Source: Shewanella sp. MR-4 (GTDB lineage Bacteria > Pseudomonadota > Gammaproteobacteria > Enterobacterales > Shewanellaceae). From it: a DNA stretch of 64,000 nt. How positions within the stretch are numbered: position 1 is the stretch's first letter; the number at the start of each line of letters is the position of its first letter. The stretch lies in NCBI RefSeq assembly GCF_000014685.1, contig NC_008321.1:4337001-4401000 (forward strand), in the 5' to 3' direction. A model generated the notes under the pieces. The model was not told the origin of the DNA, did not search any database, and worked only from the letters and a program-made list of their open reading frames with translations. The position numbers and the translations under genes were made by a program. Below are positions 27,350 through 36,315 of the stretch, one piece after another.

Positions 27350-27700
27350 CTAAGACTTAGGCTCAGCAGGCTCATCGCCAAACCACAGCGCTAACTTATC
27401 CGCCGCTTGGGATTTCACCTCATCATCAATATAGAGCATAACCATAGCGAGCGCTGCCGCTAAGGCGCCCAAGTCATCGGTAAAGCCCACTAAAGGGGTC
27501 AAATCCGGGATCGCATCCAAAGGCGAGATAAAGTAAGCCAAGGCCCCAAAAATCACCGACTTGGCCCACTTAGGCGTATTGGGCTTTTGCGCCGCATAGT
27601 AAAGCCAAAGGGCACGTTCAACCACTTCACGCCCTGCTTGGCGACCAAACATTTTGATTTTGTTCCAAAAACCAGTCTCAGTGAATTGCTCTTCTGCCAT
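27350..27700 (-). CDS. YkvA/DUF1232 small membrane protein
   Basis: A 116-residue protein with the DUF1232 core: PKWAKSVIFGALAYFISPLDAIPDLTPLVGFTDDLGALAAALAMV, containing the family pattern ALAYFISPLDAIPD and a membrane segment on each side. DUF1232 proteins are widespread and of unknown function. A good ribosome site (GGAGGGA on the minus strand) lies just upstream of the ATG at 27700. It is the last gene before the insertion sequence. Confidence 0.82.
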   Translation of the reverse strand: MAEEQFTETGFWNKIKMFGRQAGREVVERALWLYYAAQKPNTPKWAKSVIFGALAYFISPLDAIPDLTPLVGFTDDLGALAAALAMVMLYIDDEVKSQAADKLALWFGDEPAEPKS

Positions 27701-27832
27701 AAATCCCTCCAGTTAAATGTGCCCCGTAAGCGCCGAACGAATACAGCTACCCACGCTCTACCTTTCTAAATTAGCAACCCATGAGTAATTAAGGATAAGT
27801 AACCACACTTTTGCACAAGAATAAAGCAAACA

Positions 27833-28890
27833 GACTTTGTTTCCTAAATAGGTTGAACTAAAAACGTAGCCGCAGATCTGATCGGCATCGCCTATCAACT
27901 TACCCATCAACCGTGTCAAAGCCTCGCTATAAAACAACCAACTGGAAGCAATACAACCAAGCCTTAATCAACCGCGGTTCACTTACCTTCTGGATTGATG
28001 AGGATGCAATTGCTAAGTGGAAAGCCAAGGTCGAGCCGCCCAAGAAAGGTCGCCCTCAATTATTTAGCGACTTAGCCATTACCACTGCGTTGATGGTTAA
28101 GCGTATTTTCTCTATGCCACTGAGAGCCTTACAGGGCTTTATCAATTCGGTGTTTAAACTGGGTGACATCCCATTATCTTGCCCGCATTACACCTGTATC
28201 AGTAAACGCGCGAAAACGGTCAATATTGCTTTTAAAACCAAGACTCGCGGCGCCATTGAGCACTTAGCTATCGACTCGACAGGCTTGAAGGTCTATGGCG
28301 AAGCTGAGTGGAAAGTGAAGAAACACGGCACAGATGGAAAGCGCAGAGTGTGGCGTAAACTGCATATTGCCGTAGATACACATAGCCATGAAATTATTGC
28401 CGCAGAACTCAGTTTATCAGGTGTAACAGACGCTGAAGTGATGCCCAATTTACTTAAGCAAACCCATCGAAAAATCCGCAATATCTCGGGTGATGGTGCT
28501 TACGACACGAAAGCCTGTCACGAAGCCGTTCGTCGAAAACGCGCTTTAGTGCTCATTCCACCTAGGGAAGGTGCTGCGCTATGGGAACAAGGGCATCCAC
28601 GAAACTTAGCCGTCAGTTGGCAACAGCTTCATGGCTCAAATAAGCAATGGAAAAAACGGTATGGTTATCATCGCCGCTCAATCTCAGAAACCGCAATGTA
28701 CAGGATAAAACAACTGCTAGGAGGCACGTTGAGCATGCGAAATTATAACGCTCAGGTGGGAGAAGCTTACGCGATGATTAGGGCTTTGAACAAACTCACT
28801 GGGCTAGGTATGCCTGAAACCCACTATATAGCTTGATATTTGAACAATGATGAGAGTTTCGTTCGCTGACTCGATTTAGGAAACAAAGCC
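27833..28890 (+). mobile_element. IS5-family, IS903-group insertion sequence
   Basis: A 1058-bp element. The terminal inverted repeats are 17 bp with one mismatch: GACTTTGTTTCCTAAAT at 27833-27849 and, on the other strand, GGCTTTGTTTCCTAAAT at 28890-28874. The outer bases resemble the GGCTTTGTT ends of IS903. A 9-bp direct repeat AAGCAAACA flanks it (27824-27832 and 28891-28899), the target duplication length typical of that group. One intact transposase is inside. The intact duplication suggests a direct, fairly recent insertion with no later rearrangement. Confidence 0.92.
27913..28836 (+). CDS. IS5-family transposase (IS903 type)
   Basis: A 307-residue DDE transposase, the length of the IS903 protein. 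The catalytic residues are visible in order: AIDSTGLKVYG (first Asp), GDGAYDTKACHEAVRR (second Asp) and HRRSISETAMYRIKQLLGG (Glu). The N-terminal part FWIDEDAIAKW and the GRPQLFSDLAITTALMVKRIF segment are typical of the DUF4372-free IS5 transposases. The reading frame is complete, so the element may be active. The start is GTG at 27913. Confidence 0.93.
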   Translation: MSKPRYKTTNWKQYNQALINRGSLTFWIDEDAIAKWKAKVEPPKKGRPQLFSDLAITTALMVKRIFSMPLRALQGFINSVFKLGDIPLSCPHYTCISKRAKTVNIAFKTKTRGAIEHLAIDSTGLKVYGEAEWKVKKHGTDGKRRVWRKLHIAVDTHSHEIIAAELSLSGVTDAEVMPNLLKQTHRKIRNISGDGAYDTKACHEAVRRKRALVLIPPREGAALWEQGHPRNLAVSWQQLHGSNKQWKKRYGYHRRSISETAMYRIKQLLGGTLSMRNYNAQVGEAYAMIRALNKLTGLGMPETHYIA

Positions 28891-29218
28891 AAGCAAACAT
28901 TCAATTTCAAATCATGTTCCTATTTCGACTGTGATTTAACCTCCCTACGACACACGAATAGATAACACAAGTACAAACATCACAAATGTTTATATCTATA
29001 TATCTTTCAACTTTATATTTGACCCTATTCACACATTCACTATTAAACACCATAAAACTTAATTTCATCATCAGAAATAAGATTATTTCAATCATTTAAA
29101 AACAGGAGGAAACTCATAAATAAAAGAATTAACCAGAACATAATGCCACATTAATCTTGGCAACAAGCCCACAAAGAACTCATAGTAATACGTAAATATT
29201 GCAAAGAGTTTACTTAAC
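28891..29218 (+). other. AT-rich region between the IS and the LysR gene
   Basis: No supported gene. It starts with the right copy of the 9-bp target duplication. AGGAGG at 29104-29109 is a very strong Shine-Dalgarno sequence, but the frame at proper spacing begins with ATA (29116) and ends after 12 codons at 29154. The LysR promoter is presumably here, but I see no clear -35/-10 pair. Confidence 0.4.
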
Positions 29219-30181
29219 ATGAAAATAGACAATCTAAATTACCTTCAGCTTAGAGTCTTACTATCCGTCTATAAACATGGTCAAGGTAATATAGCCGCTA
29301 CAGAGCTTGGTCTATCAAACTGTAACGTCACGCGTATATTAAATGCACTACGCGATATATTCATGGATTCATTATTCATTCGTAAATCACATGGATTAAT
29401 CCCAACTAAAAAGTTAGAAGAGCTCATTCCGCACGCCAAGTATCTTGTTGAACAATATCAATTACTAGAGCGTCAACATTCTGTTTTCACCCCAAGTGAA
29501 TCAGGTGGTCATTTTGTAATACGCGCCTACGATGAATTCGTTTATGCCGTACATAAAGTAATCGCAAATTATATTCAACCAGAAGCCCCCAATCTTAGAT
29601 TTGATGTTCGCAGCCTAAGCCATGACTGCAATAATGAACTGATCGCTGGAGATATTGATTTTGTTGTTGTTTATGAGGGGTTTGACGATAGTCGACTCAA
29701 CAATGAAATCTTTTCTGAAACCGGGGATATCTACATATTGGCCAATCATAATCACCCTATATTAGAGGGTGAAATGTCATTAGAGCAATTATCGCATTAC
29801 CCTTTATTAGAGATCGATAACTATAACGATCTCAGCTGTCCATTATTAGTCAATCTCTGCCGTGACAATGGTTTACAAATGGATATGGCAGGTTATACCG
29901 ACAGCCTAGCAACAGCAATGCAATTGCTCGCCAATTCCAACAGTATCACCCTTAGTTGCAACCAATTTACCCGCCAATTTGTCGACATGATCCCCGCTAT
30001 CAGTTACCGACGACTAACAGATGAAATGATTAAAGATATTAAAGAAATCCGGAGCGAACAAAGAGCAGTTGGAAATTACATTCTCTATGGAAATATAAAT
30101 AATTCACCCGCATTCAACTGGGTTAAATCAAAACTCGTTTACGGATTAGAGAGAGAATGGCGATTAGCTTCAGCTAGTTAA
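29219..30181 (+). CDS. LysR-type transcriptional regulator
   Basis: A 320-residue regulator with an N-terminal winged helix (LNYLQLRVLLSVYKHGQGNI, then AATELGLSNCNVTRILNALR, residues about 5-65) and a periplasmic-binding-like effector domain. The pattern resembles the LeuO/NhaR branch. It is AT-rich compared with genes outside the cluster. Unusually for this family it is not divergent: it lies upstream of, and in the same direction as, the oxidoreductase genes (33 bp to the next). It is the likely regulator of this cluster, which is inference from position. Confidence 0.88.
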   Translation: MKIDNLNYLQLRVLLSVYKHGQGNIAATELGLSNCNVTRILNALRDIFMDSLFIRKSHGLIPTKKLEELIPHAKYLVEQYQLLERQHSVFTPSESGGHFVIRAYDEFVYAVHKVIANYIQPEAPNLRFDVRSLSHDCNNELIAGDIDFVVVYEGFDDSRLNNEIFSETGDIYILANHNHPILEGEMSLEQLSHYPLLEIDNYNDLSCPLLVNLCRDNGLQMDMAGYTDSLATAMQLLANSNSITLSCNQFTRQFVDMIPAISYRRLTDEMIKDIKEIRSEQRAVGNYILYGNINNSPAFNWVKSKLVYGLEREWRLASAS

Positions 30182-30214
30182 GAGATAAGTCACACGTCAA
30201 TAAAGAGGTAGTTA

Positions 30215-30382
30215 ATGGAGTTCACACTTTTTTGCATCACGGCATTTGCCGCTTATCTGGTGTTTAAAAAACCAGAAAAAGAGTCGCTCGCAGACAAATT
30301 ATTATTTGGTTGCATTGGTTTAAGTTTCTTCATTTGGATAATGATGTCTTGGGGCATTTTACTTCCTATCGGCAATTACTAA
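30215..30382 (+). CDS. 55-residue membrane protein
   Basis: A short frame beginning MEFTLFCITAFAAYLVF at ATG 30215, with AAAGAGG about seven bases upstream. It has two hydrophobic segments (residues about 4-17 and 31-52) separated by the charged loop KKPEKESLADK, and ends PIGNY. It starts 33 bp after the LysR gene and stops nine bases before the DsbB-like gene, so it is almost certainly translated in the operon. I do not recognise it; a small subunit or partner of the DsbB-like protein is a natural guess. Confidence 0.65.
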   Translation: MEFTLFCITAFAAYLVFKKPEKESLADKLLFGCIGLSFFIWIMMSWGILLPIGNY

Positions 30383-30391
30383 AGGGCTACC

Positions 30392-31828
30392 ATGAAAGAG
30401 CATTTATTTAACAAGCTAGCTTCATTTGCTTCTATTATTATCATGGCATTACCCGTTGGTATTGCTTGTTTTATTTTCGGTTTTATTTATTTAGATAACC
30501 CTTGTGCTTTCTGTTGGCAAGAACGTACTGCCATGATCTTAGTGGCGCTAACGGCACTCTATATCGTCCGCTTTGGCCTAAAACCTAAATATATCGCTGC
30601 GCTAGTTTGGCTTGGAATATATGGTGCCTTTATGGCCTCAGTTCATACCTCTATCAATTTAGGCAGTGATATTGGCCAAGGTTTCTCACTGAAAATCATG
30701 GGCGCTCATACCTACACTTGGGCGCTATTCGTGTTTGTCGTTGTGCTTATTGTGGTGGCATTACTCATGCTCACACTGGGTAATAAATTCCCTAGTAACG
30801 GCTACGGTAAGCAACCACTCGATACACTTCCAAAGATTGCCTGTGGGGTATTCCTAGTCGTGATCAGTGGCAATATTGTCCAAGCCTTTACGCAAACAGG
30901 CCCCCTTCCCTTCGTAGGTCAAGATAGCCCTGGCCGAGTCTCTTTTAATCCTCAATTCATGAGTTGGGAGCTCGATCATTGGCCAACTTATGCACCTAAT
31001 GCCCGCGGTGCTTATGCCATTGATAATCCAGATATTGAGACTTGGCAACTAACAGAACCGCTATTTGCGGAGGTGCCTAGAGCGAAATTAGCTGCAGAAC
31101 AAGTACTGCCATCGGAGATAAGTGGACGTGTGACTGCCATTGACTATCAAGCCGAAGCAGAAATTTATGCCCTGACGACGACGGATAATTGGGTTTATAT
31201 CCTCGACAAGCAGATGCAAATCCTCAGCAAGGCTCAAATTGATGGCATGTATATGCTGCATATCGAAACGCTTCAGGGGGTTACCTTTACTTCAAGCAAC
31301 AGCCTGCTGGTGATGGGCTTCAATAAGGCATGGGCAGAATTGACCCTAGATCCTGCACAAAACTGGGAGATGAACTATCGCCACTTCAATCAGAGTAGCG
31401 ATGGCATAGGTGAAACCGCTCGCGGCCAGTTCAGCACTGTACGCGCTAAAACCAGCTACAGCCTAGCATTGGGTTACAGCAATACACTCGCACAATTTGT
31501 CACAGTGACGACCCGCGATGCGCTCAATGAGCACTTAGTGTTATCACGCTTTGACCACACAGATATGACGCTCTCTGCCGAATCTAATCTGCAAGGTCTC
31601 CCTGCATTACCACAGATAACGGGCATCAGCGTTCAAGGTGAGCAAGCTTGGATCCTCAACAATGATGGCAGCGAGGTACTTAAGCTCAATCTGCTTACAG
31701 GCGAAGTGGCGCCTATGGCCAAACTGGCTGGCACGAACAATCCGCAAGGACTGTTAGTACAGGATGGCAAGCTGGTAACCATCAGCCAAATCAATGGGCA
31801 AAACCAACTACAAACCTATGTGATGTAA
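30392..31828 (+). CDS. DsbB-like membrane protein with a large C-terminal domain
   Basis: The N-terminal 170 residues are DsbB-like: four or five membrane helices with DNPCAFCWQERTAMI, in which Cys38 and Cys41 form the first disulfide and Arg45 corresponds to the quinone-contacting Arg48 of E. coli DsbB. The second cysteine pair of DsbB is absent; the equivalent loop reads NLGSDIGQGFSLKIMGAHTYTWA. Residues about 200-478 form a soluble, probably periplasmic domain with short repeats (VTAIDYQAEAEIYALTT, ITGISVQGEQAWILNN) that look like beta-propeller blades. Length is almost three times that of DsbB. It may exchange electrons between the quinone pool and a thiol partner of the following enzyme; this is inference. 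Confidence 0.72.
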   Translation: MKEHLFNKLASFASIIIMALPVGIACFIFGFIYLDNPCAFCWQERTAMILVALTALYIVRFGLKPKYIAALVWLGIYGAFMASVHTSINLGSDIGQGFSLKIMGAHTYTWALFVFVVVLIVVALLMLTLGNKFPSNGYGKQPLDTLPKIACGVFLVVISGNIVQAFTQTGPLPFVGQDSPGRVSFNPQFMSWELDHWPTYAPNARGAYAIDNPDIETWQLTEPLFAEVPRAKLAAEQVLPSEISGRVTAIDYQAEAEIYALTTTDNWVYILDKQMQILSKAQIDGMYMLHIETLQGVTFTSSNSLLVMGFNKAWAELTLDPAQNWEMNYRHFNQSSDGIGETARGQFSTVRAKTSYSLALGYSNTLAQFVTVTTRDALNEHLVLSRFDHTDMTLSAESNLQGLPALPQITGISVQGEQAWILNNDGSEVLKLNLLTGEVAPMAKLAGTNNPQGLLVQDGKLVTISQINGQNQLQTYVM

Positions 31829-31836
31829 GTAATTTC

Positions 31837-31873
31837 GCCCCGGGATTCTCTCGGGGCATGCCGGTTCCCCGGC
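31837..31873 (+). other. Two GC-rich hairpins upstream of the molybdoenzyme gene
   Basis: GCCCCG (31837-31842) with CGGGGC (31852-31857), then GCCGG (31860-31864) with CCGGC (31869-31873). No T-run follows, so they may protect or process the mRNA, giving the catalytic genes their own stability. Confidence 0.45.
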
Positions 31874-31939
31874 GATATAAAAGGCACAAAGCCAATAATC
31901 AAAACGAACCTAAGGTTCAAATAATGGTGGGTGATGACG

Positions 31940-34141
31940 ATGAAAATCGATAGACGCACGTTTTTACAGGGAGCTGCAGCAAGCGCTGTGCTGTCCTCCC
32001 TGTCAGGGTTAACCCCCGGCATAGCACATGCCAAACAACCAGGTGCCAATACAGGTCTATTGGCAAAACGCAATGGAGATGTTGTTTATCATAGTTGTTT
32101 ACGCAACTGTGCAGCCCGATGTTTACTCAAGTTTAGAGTACAAGATGGGCGTATGACCTATGTCTCTGGGGCAGAAGAACAAGCCAAAACCGGTTTAGCT
32201 CCCTGTCTAAAAGGCCAAAGCTACGTCCAGTACACCTATGCCGCCGACCGGATCCTACATCCAATGGAACGTGTTGGTAACAAAGGAGAAGGTAAATGGC
32301 GTCGGATCAGTTGGGATGAGGCCTACAGAAAAATATCAAGCCGTTTCAAACAGATAATTGCTGAACACGGCTCAGAAGCCATTCTACCCTATAGCTACTC
32401 TGGTAATTATGGCGCCATTGGAATGTCCGCTTCCGGTGAACGCTTCTGGAACCGTATCGGCTCCTCTATTCTTGAACGTAAAGTCTGTACCTATGCCGCT
32501 TATGATGGACTCGAATCCTTGTATGGCACCTTCCTAGGCCCTGATCCTGAGGATATCTTACTCAGTGATGTGTACCTCACCTGGGGACATGACGAAGTCG
32601 TCTCGAACACTATTGCAATCAAACTCATTAACCAAGCCCGTGATCGCGGCACCAAACTGTTAGCCGTCAATCCACAACGGACCCCTTTATGTTCACAGGC
32701 AGATATTTATCTGCAACCTCGCCCCAGTACAGATGTGCAACTCTGCGCCGGTATAATGAAATATCTTGTAGAGAAAGATCTTGTTAACCATCAGTTTATC
32801 GCAGAACAGACCATCGGCTACGACGCCCTATTGCAACGCTTAAATGAGATCAGTTACGACGAAATCGAGACAATTACCGGAGTTCCTCGAGCAAAAATGT
32901 TCGAATTTGCCAAGGTACTAGGTGAAAACGAAAAAACCATGTTGCGTATGGGCTATGGTTTCCAACGTAACTTTAACGGTGCCCGCATGTCACGCGCCGT
33001 AGCCATGTTGCTCGCTGTGACAGGGAACTTTGGTAAGCGTGGTAACGGGTTAATCTACGATAACGTCCATGCTGGCGGAGGGCTGAATCAATACCAAGCA
33101 AGCGGTAAATATATGCGCTCCAATCCTGATGCGCAGCGGATCAATATGACGGAGCTTGCCAAGGCGCTTCATCCTACACATCCCACCAGCCATGACAAAC
33201 CGAGTAAACCGATTCACGGCATGATTATCTATAACGGTAACCCTGTCGTTGTGGCACCGGATACCAATGCCGTTATCGAAGGTATGAAACGGGAAGATCT
33301 GTTTGTGGTCGGCCATGACATGGTCATGACGGACTCACTGCAATACTGCGATATTATCCTGCCTGCGGCCAGCCAATTTGAAACCGATGATATCGTCGGC
33401 GACTACCATGGCTACTATGTGCAGGTCTGTCAGAAAGTCATTGAACCGCTGGGAGAATCTAAGTGTAACTGGACCTTCTTCCGTGAATTAGGCCAAGCCA
33501 TGGGATTTGAAGATCCCGCCTTCAAAGCCAGTAACGATGACATCATTCGCGAGTTGCTAACAACAGATTCACCTTACTATAAGGGGGTCAGCTACGAGCG
33601 ATTAATGAAGGAAAAATACATCAAGCTAGACATTCCCCAACCTGTACTCGCCGATGGTAAATACGATACGCCAAGTGGCAAGATTGAATTTAGTTCTCAG
33701 CTCATGGCTGACGCAGGTTTTCACCCTGTACTCGATTGGGGTTTGCCAGAAGACGAGATGGAAGCCAGAGAAAAAGCCCTTCCCTTCCGCCTACTCTCAT
33801 CTGGCGTCCCACAGCGGGTCAATAGCTCCTTCTACAATGTTAAATACATCCGCGCCATTCCCGCCTACTACGTGAAAATTAACCCTGAAGATGCAAAGAC
33901 GTACGGCATCAAGAACAACGACAGAGTCCAACTCAGTAATCACCGCGGTGATGCCAAGTTCGTGGCCATGATTACCACAGGGGTGCCCCAAGGGACCTTA
34001 ATGAGCCCCAAATGTAACTGGCTCAGACTCAATCCTAACGGCACAGAAGGTTGTACTAACTCATTGACAACAGACAGGTTGACCGACATGGGTGGTTGCT
34101 CTGCCTACCATTCAACCCGCGTGTCTTTGGCTAAAGCCTGA
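31940..34141 (+). CDS. Tat-exported molybdopterin oxidoreductase, catalytic subunit
   Basis: A DMSO-reductase-family (bis-MGD) enzyme of about 733 residues. A Tat signal (RRTFLQGAAAS, residues 5-15) sends it to the periplasm. The N-terminal 4Fe-4S motif is Cys53, 57, 61 and 89 (CX3CX3CX27C). The predicted Mo ligand is Cys183 in ERKVCTYAAYDG, as in PhsA, PsrA and NapA rather than the Ser of DmsA. PYSYSGNYGAIG, WGHDEVVSNT and AVNPQRTPL follow. The frame opens at GTG 31931; ATG 31940, after GGTGGG, gives the Tat start. Substrate unknown: a sulfur or other oxyanion is plausible from the Cys ligand and cytochrome b partner. Confidence 0.88.
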   Translation: MKIDRRTFLQGAAASAVLSSLSGLTPGIAHAKQPGANTGLLAKRNGDVVYHSCLRNCAARCLLKFRVQDGRMTYVSGAEEQAKTGLAPCLKGQSYVQYTYAADRILHPMERVGNKGEGKWRRISWDEAYRKISSRFKQIIAEHGSEAILPYSYSGNYGAIGMSASGERFWNRIGSSILERKVCTYAAYDGLESLYGTFLGPDPEDILLSDVYLTWGHDEVVSNTIAIKLINQARDRGTKLLAVNPQRTPLCSQADIYLQPRPSTDVQLCAGIMKYLVEKDLVNHQFIAEQTIGYDALLQRLNEISYDEIETITGVPRAKMFEFAKVLGENEKTMLRMGYGFQRNFNGARMSRAVAMLLAVTGNFGKRGNGLIYDNVHAGGGLNQYQASGKYMRSNPDAQRINMTELAKALHPTHPTSHDKPSKPIHGMIIYNGNPVVVAPDTNAVIEGMKREDLFVVGHDMVMTDSLQYCDIILPAASQFETDDIVGDYHGYYVQVCQKVIEPLGESKCNWTFFRELGQAMGFEDPAFKASNDDIIRELLTTDSPYYKGVSYERLMKEKYIKLDIPQPVLADGKYDTPSGKIEFSSQLMADAGFHPVLDWGLPEDEMEAREKALPFRLLSSGVPQRVNSSFYNVKYIRAIPAYYVKINPEDAKTYGIKNNDRVQLSNHRGDAKFVAMITTGVPQGTLMSPKCNWLRLNPNGTEGCTNSLTTDRLTDMGGCSAYHSTRVSLAKA

Positions 34142-34152
34142 TGGAGAACCCC

Positions 34153-34701
34153 ATGGAAAATAAACATCAACTCGGATTCGTCTTCAGACAAGAGAACTGT
34201 GTCGGCTGCCAAGCCTGCACTATTGCCTGCCAAATCCACAATGAACTCCCAGAAGACGTACGATTTCGTAAAGTCGACAGATATGAAGTGCAGCGCGATG
34301 ACGGTGCGGTAGACGTGTGGCTAAGCCACTCCTGTATGCACTGTGGCAATCCAGCCTGCTTAATTGCCTGCCCTGCCCAAGCTTATACCGTTCGCAGTGA
34401 CGGACTCGTCGTGCTTAACCGCGATAAATGTACTGGCTGTGGTCTGTGTGTCAGTGCCTGTCCTTACGACGCTGTCGTCATGCTTAAAACCGATGGTAAA
34501 GCCGCTAAATGCAATATGTGCATAGAACTGATCGACCAAGGTCTGAAGCCTGCATGTGTCGATGGCTGCCCGGTGAAATGTCTCGATACCGACCGTATCA
34601 ACCAACTTCTCGCTCAAAAAACTTCGGTCTCCAAGCAAGGGATTGGTTACGGTAACTGCGTCACTAAACCTAACATGGTGATCGTTAAGGAACGGCTATG
34701 A
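34153..34701 (+). CDS. 4Fe-4S ferredoxin-type electron transfer subunit
   Basis: A DmsB/PhsB-type subunit of about 182 residues with four cubane motifs: CVGCQACTIAC, CMHCGNPACLIAC, CTGCGLCVSAC, and CNMC with CVDGCPVKC, 16 cysteines in total. It passes electrons between the cytochrome b subunit and the catalytic subunit. An ATG at 34141 overlaps the preceding stop, but ATG 34153 has GGAG at correct spacing and is preferred. It has no Tat signal and would be carried across with the catalytic subunit. Its stop overlaps the chaperone start (ATGA at 34698-34701). Confidence 0.9.
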   Translation: MENKHQLGFVFRQENCVGCQACTIACQIHNELPEDVRFRKVDRYEVQRDDGAVDVWLSHSCMHCGNPACLIACPAQAYTVRSDGLVVLNRDKCTGCGLCVSACPYDAVVMLKTDGKAAKCNMCIELIDQGLKPACVDGCPVKCLDTDRINQLLAQKTSVSKQGIGYGNCVTKPNMVIVKERL

Positions 34702-35330
34702 CATCAACGGATTTTGGTCCTGTGGCAACGGGTTATCAGGCGTTCAAGGGAATGTTGTTCACCCCTTCTTCTCCCGAGACCTTGCAACTGCTGATCACTT
34801 GGTTAGAGCATAACCAACAATATCCCATGCTGTTGCAAGAGGCTCGTAAATGGTTGGCTGAGCCGATGGAGCTCGAATGTGATTTCAACCGCATGTGTAT
34901 TGGGCCGACACGGTTGTTAGTCCCCCCTTACGAGTCTGTATATCGCGATGGGGGAAGGCAACTTAACACCGACAACACCACCGCTGTGGCCTCGTTTTAC
35001 CAAAAACTCGGCTTAGTAATAGATAACAAACTCAATGAACCTGCTGACTACATTGGCAATGAAATGGAGTTTCTCTTCTGTGCCGAAGCTTTGTGTCACC
35101 ACCATAGCAATACCAACCCCACAGTAGCCAGTGAGTTGAACCAGATGGCACAGCGTTTTTTACAGCAACATCTCGGTACTTGGTTTGAAGATTTCACCAA
35201 TGGAATGTCACACAATGCTCAGCTCAAATTTTGGGACTGCTATGCCAAGGCTCTGGCCGACTTTTTGGCGAACAGATTAAATATTGCAGGGGCCTATGCC
35301 TCATCTGAAAAGCCTCGACTCGATGCTTAA
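34698..35330 (+). CDS. TorD/DmsD-like maturation chaperone
   Basis: A 210-residue cytoplasmic protein with the TorD-family features: CIGPTRLLVPPYESVYRDGG near residue 75, NEPADYIGNEMEFLFCAEAL near 113 (cf. PxDHIGxELEFL), and an all-helical composition. Such chaperones hold the molybdoenzyme apoprotein and its Tat signal until the cofactor is inserted. Translational coupling to the iron-sulfur subunit (four-base overlap, with AAGGA upstream) supports a dedicated role for this enzyme. Confidence 0.87.
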   Translation: MTSTDFGPVATGYQAFKGMLFTPSSPETLQLLITWLEHNQQYPMLLQEARKWLAEPMELECDFNRMCIGPTRLLVPPYESVYRDGGRQLNTDNTTAVASFYQKLGLVIDNKLNEPADYIGNEMEFLFCAEALCHHHSNTNPTVASELNQMAQRFLQQHLGTWFEDFTNGMSHNAQLKFWDCYAKALADFLANRLNIAGAYASSEKPRLDA

Positions 35331-35339
35331 GGGTATAAT

Positions 35340-36305
35340 ATGAAAAGATTAATCACTGCTATCACTAGTCTTACTGCGGGTATCTACAACTTACCGCTAC
35401 TGGCGAGCGAAACGTTAATACCCCAACCTCAACAATGGCAACCCATACAGGAAATCGCCGTACAAGGGGATATTCCCGAACTTCGTGGCATGCCACTACA
35501 ACCCGAGTTTCCTGCGCCTTTGGCGCCTGTTAATCAAGGCTATCTCGAAACACTTGCTCCAGCGACTTGGTGGGCCGATCTGCTGACCTACAGTTTCTTT
35601 GGGATGTTTTTCGTCTTAGCCCTGTTTGTTTTAATTAACGGCAAGGCAAAACTGACTCAAGGCTTCTCTGGCCAAAAAGTCAACCGTTGGAGTGGGATGG
35701 ATGTGTTGTTCCACTGGATAGGAGCAATCGCCTGCCTACTGCTGATCGTCACCGGACTGGCGATGATCGCAGGCCGTTTTTGGTTAGAACCCAATATGGG
35801 CGCTGAACGTTGGATCGGTTTTATTGGTAGCTCTGTAGCCATTCATAACCTTATGGCCTTCCCCTTTATATTGGGTTGGTTAGTGATGGTCGTGAAATGG
35901 GCCAATAAACAACTCCCCGAAGCCTGCGACTTAGGGTGGTTTAAGGCGCTCGGCGGCTACCTCAACTTTGGGTCATTCAAAGGCAAACACCCTGATGCAG
36001 GCTTTGCTAACGCGGGCGAAAAACTTTGGTTCTGGTGTTTTGCCCTGTTTGGTGCCCTGATGATTGGCTCGGGTTTAGTCTTGATGTTCCCAAGCTTGGT
36101 CGCAACTAAAGATGGCGCCAATCTCGCCCTGCTCCTGCATCTCGTGAGCGCTTTCGTGCTCGGGGCATTCACAGTCGTACATATCTATATGGCCACAGTG
36201 ATCTCTGAGGGCGGTATGGAATGCATGCTCACAGGACAATGTGATGAGAACTGGGCTAAACAACACCACAATCTCTGGTTCCAGAAGTTACCTAAAAGCA
36301 AGTAA
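35340..36305 (+). CDS. Cytochrome b subunit, formate-dehydrogenase-gamma-like
   Basis: A 321-residue membrane protein starting with a signal-like segment (to about residue 21, PLLASE) and a periplasmic stretch, followed by four main helices. Histidines suitable as heme b ligands lie in DVLFHWIGAIACLLLI, SVAIHNLMAFPFILGW and LLLHLVSAFVLGAFTVVHIYM. This is the FdnI/FdoI/FdhC layout, with GKHPDAGFANAGEKLWFW also resembling Shewanella FdhC-type subunits. It would link the enzyme to the quinone pool. It replaces the DmsC-type anchor. It starts nine bases after the chaperone gene. Confidence 0.85.
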   Translation: MKRLITAITSLTAGIYNLPLLASETLIPQPQQWQPIQEIAVQGDIPELRGMPLQPEFPAPLAPVNQGYLETLAPATWWADLLTYSFFGMFFVLALFVLINGKAKLTQGFSGQKVNRWSGMDVLFHWIGAIACLLLIVTGLAMIAGRFWLEPNMGAERWIGFIGSSVAIHNLMAFPFILGWLVMVVKWANKQLPEACDLGWFKALGGYLNFGSFKGKHPDAGFANAGEKLWFWCFALFGALMIGSGLVLMFPSLVATKDGANLALLLHLVSAFVLGAFTVVHIYMATVISEGGMECMLTGQCDENWAKQHHNLWFQKLPKSK

Positions 36306-36315
36306 AAGCTGACGG

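Noticed and set aside
28907..29095. 62-codon frame on the minus strand beside the IS
   Set aside because: AT-rich intergenic sequence with no ribosome site or recognisable features.
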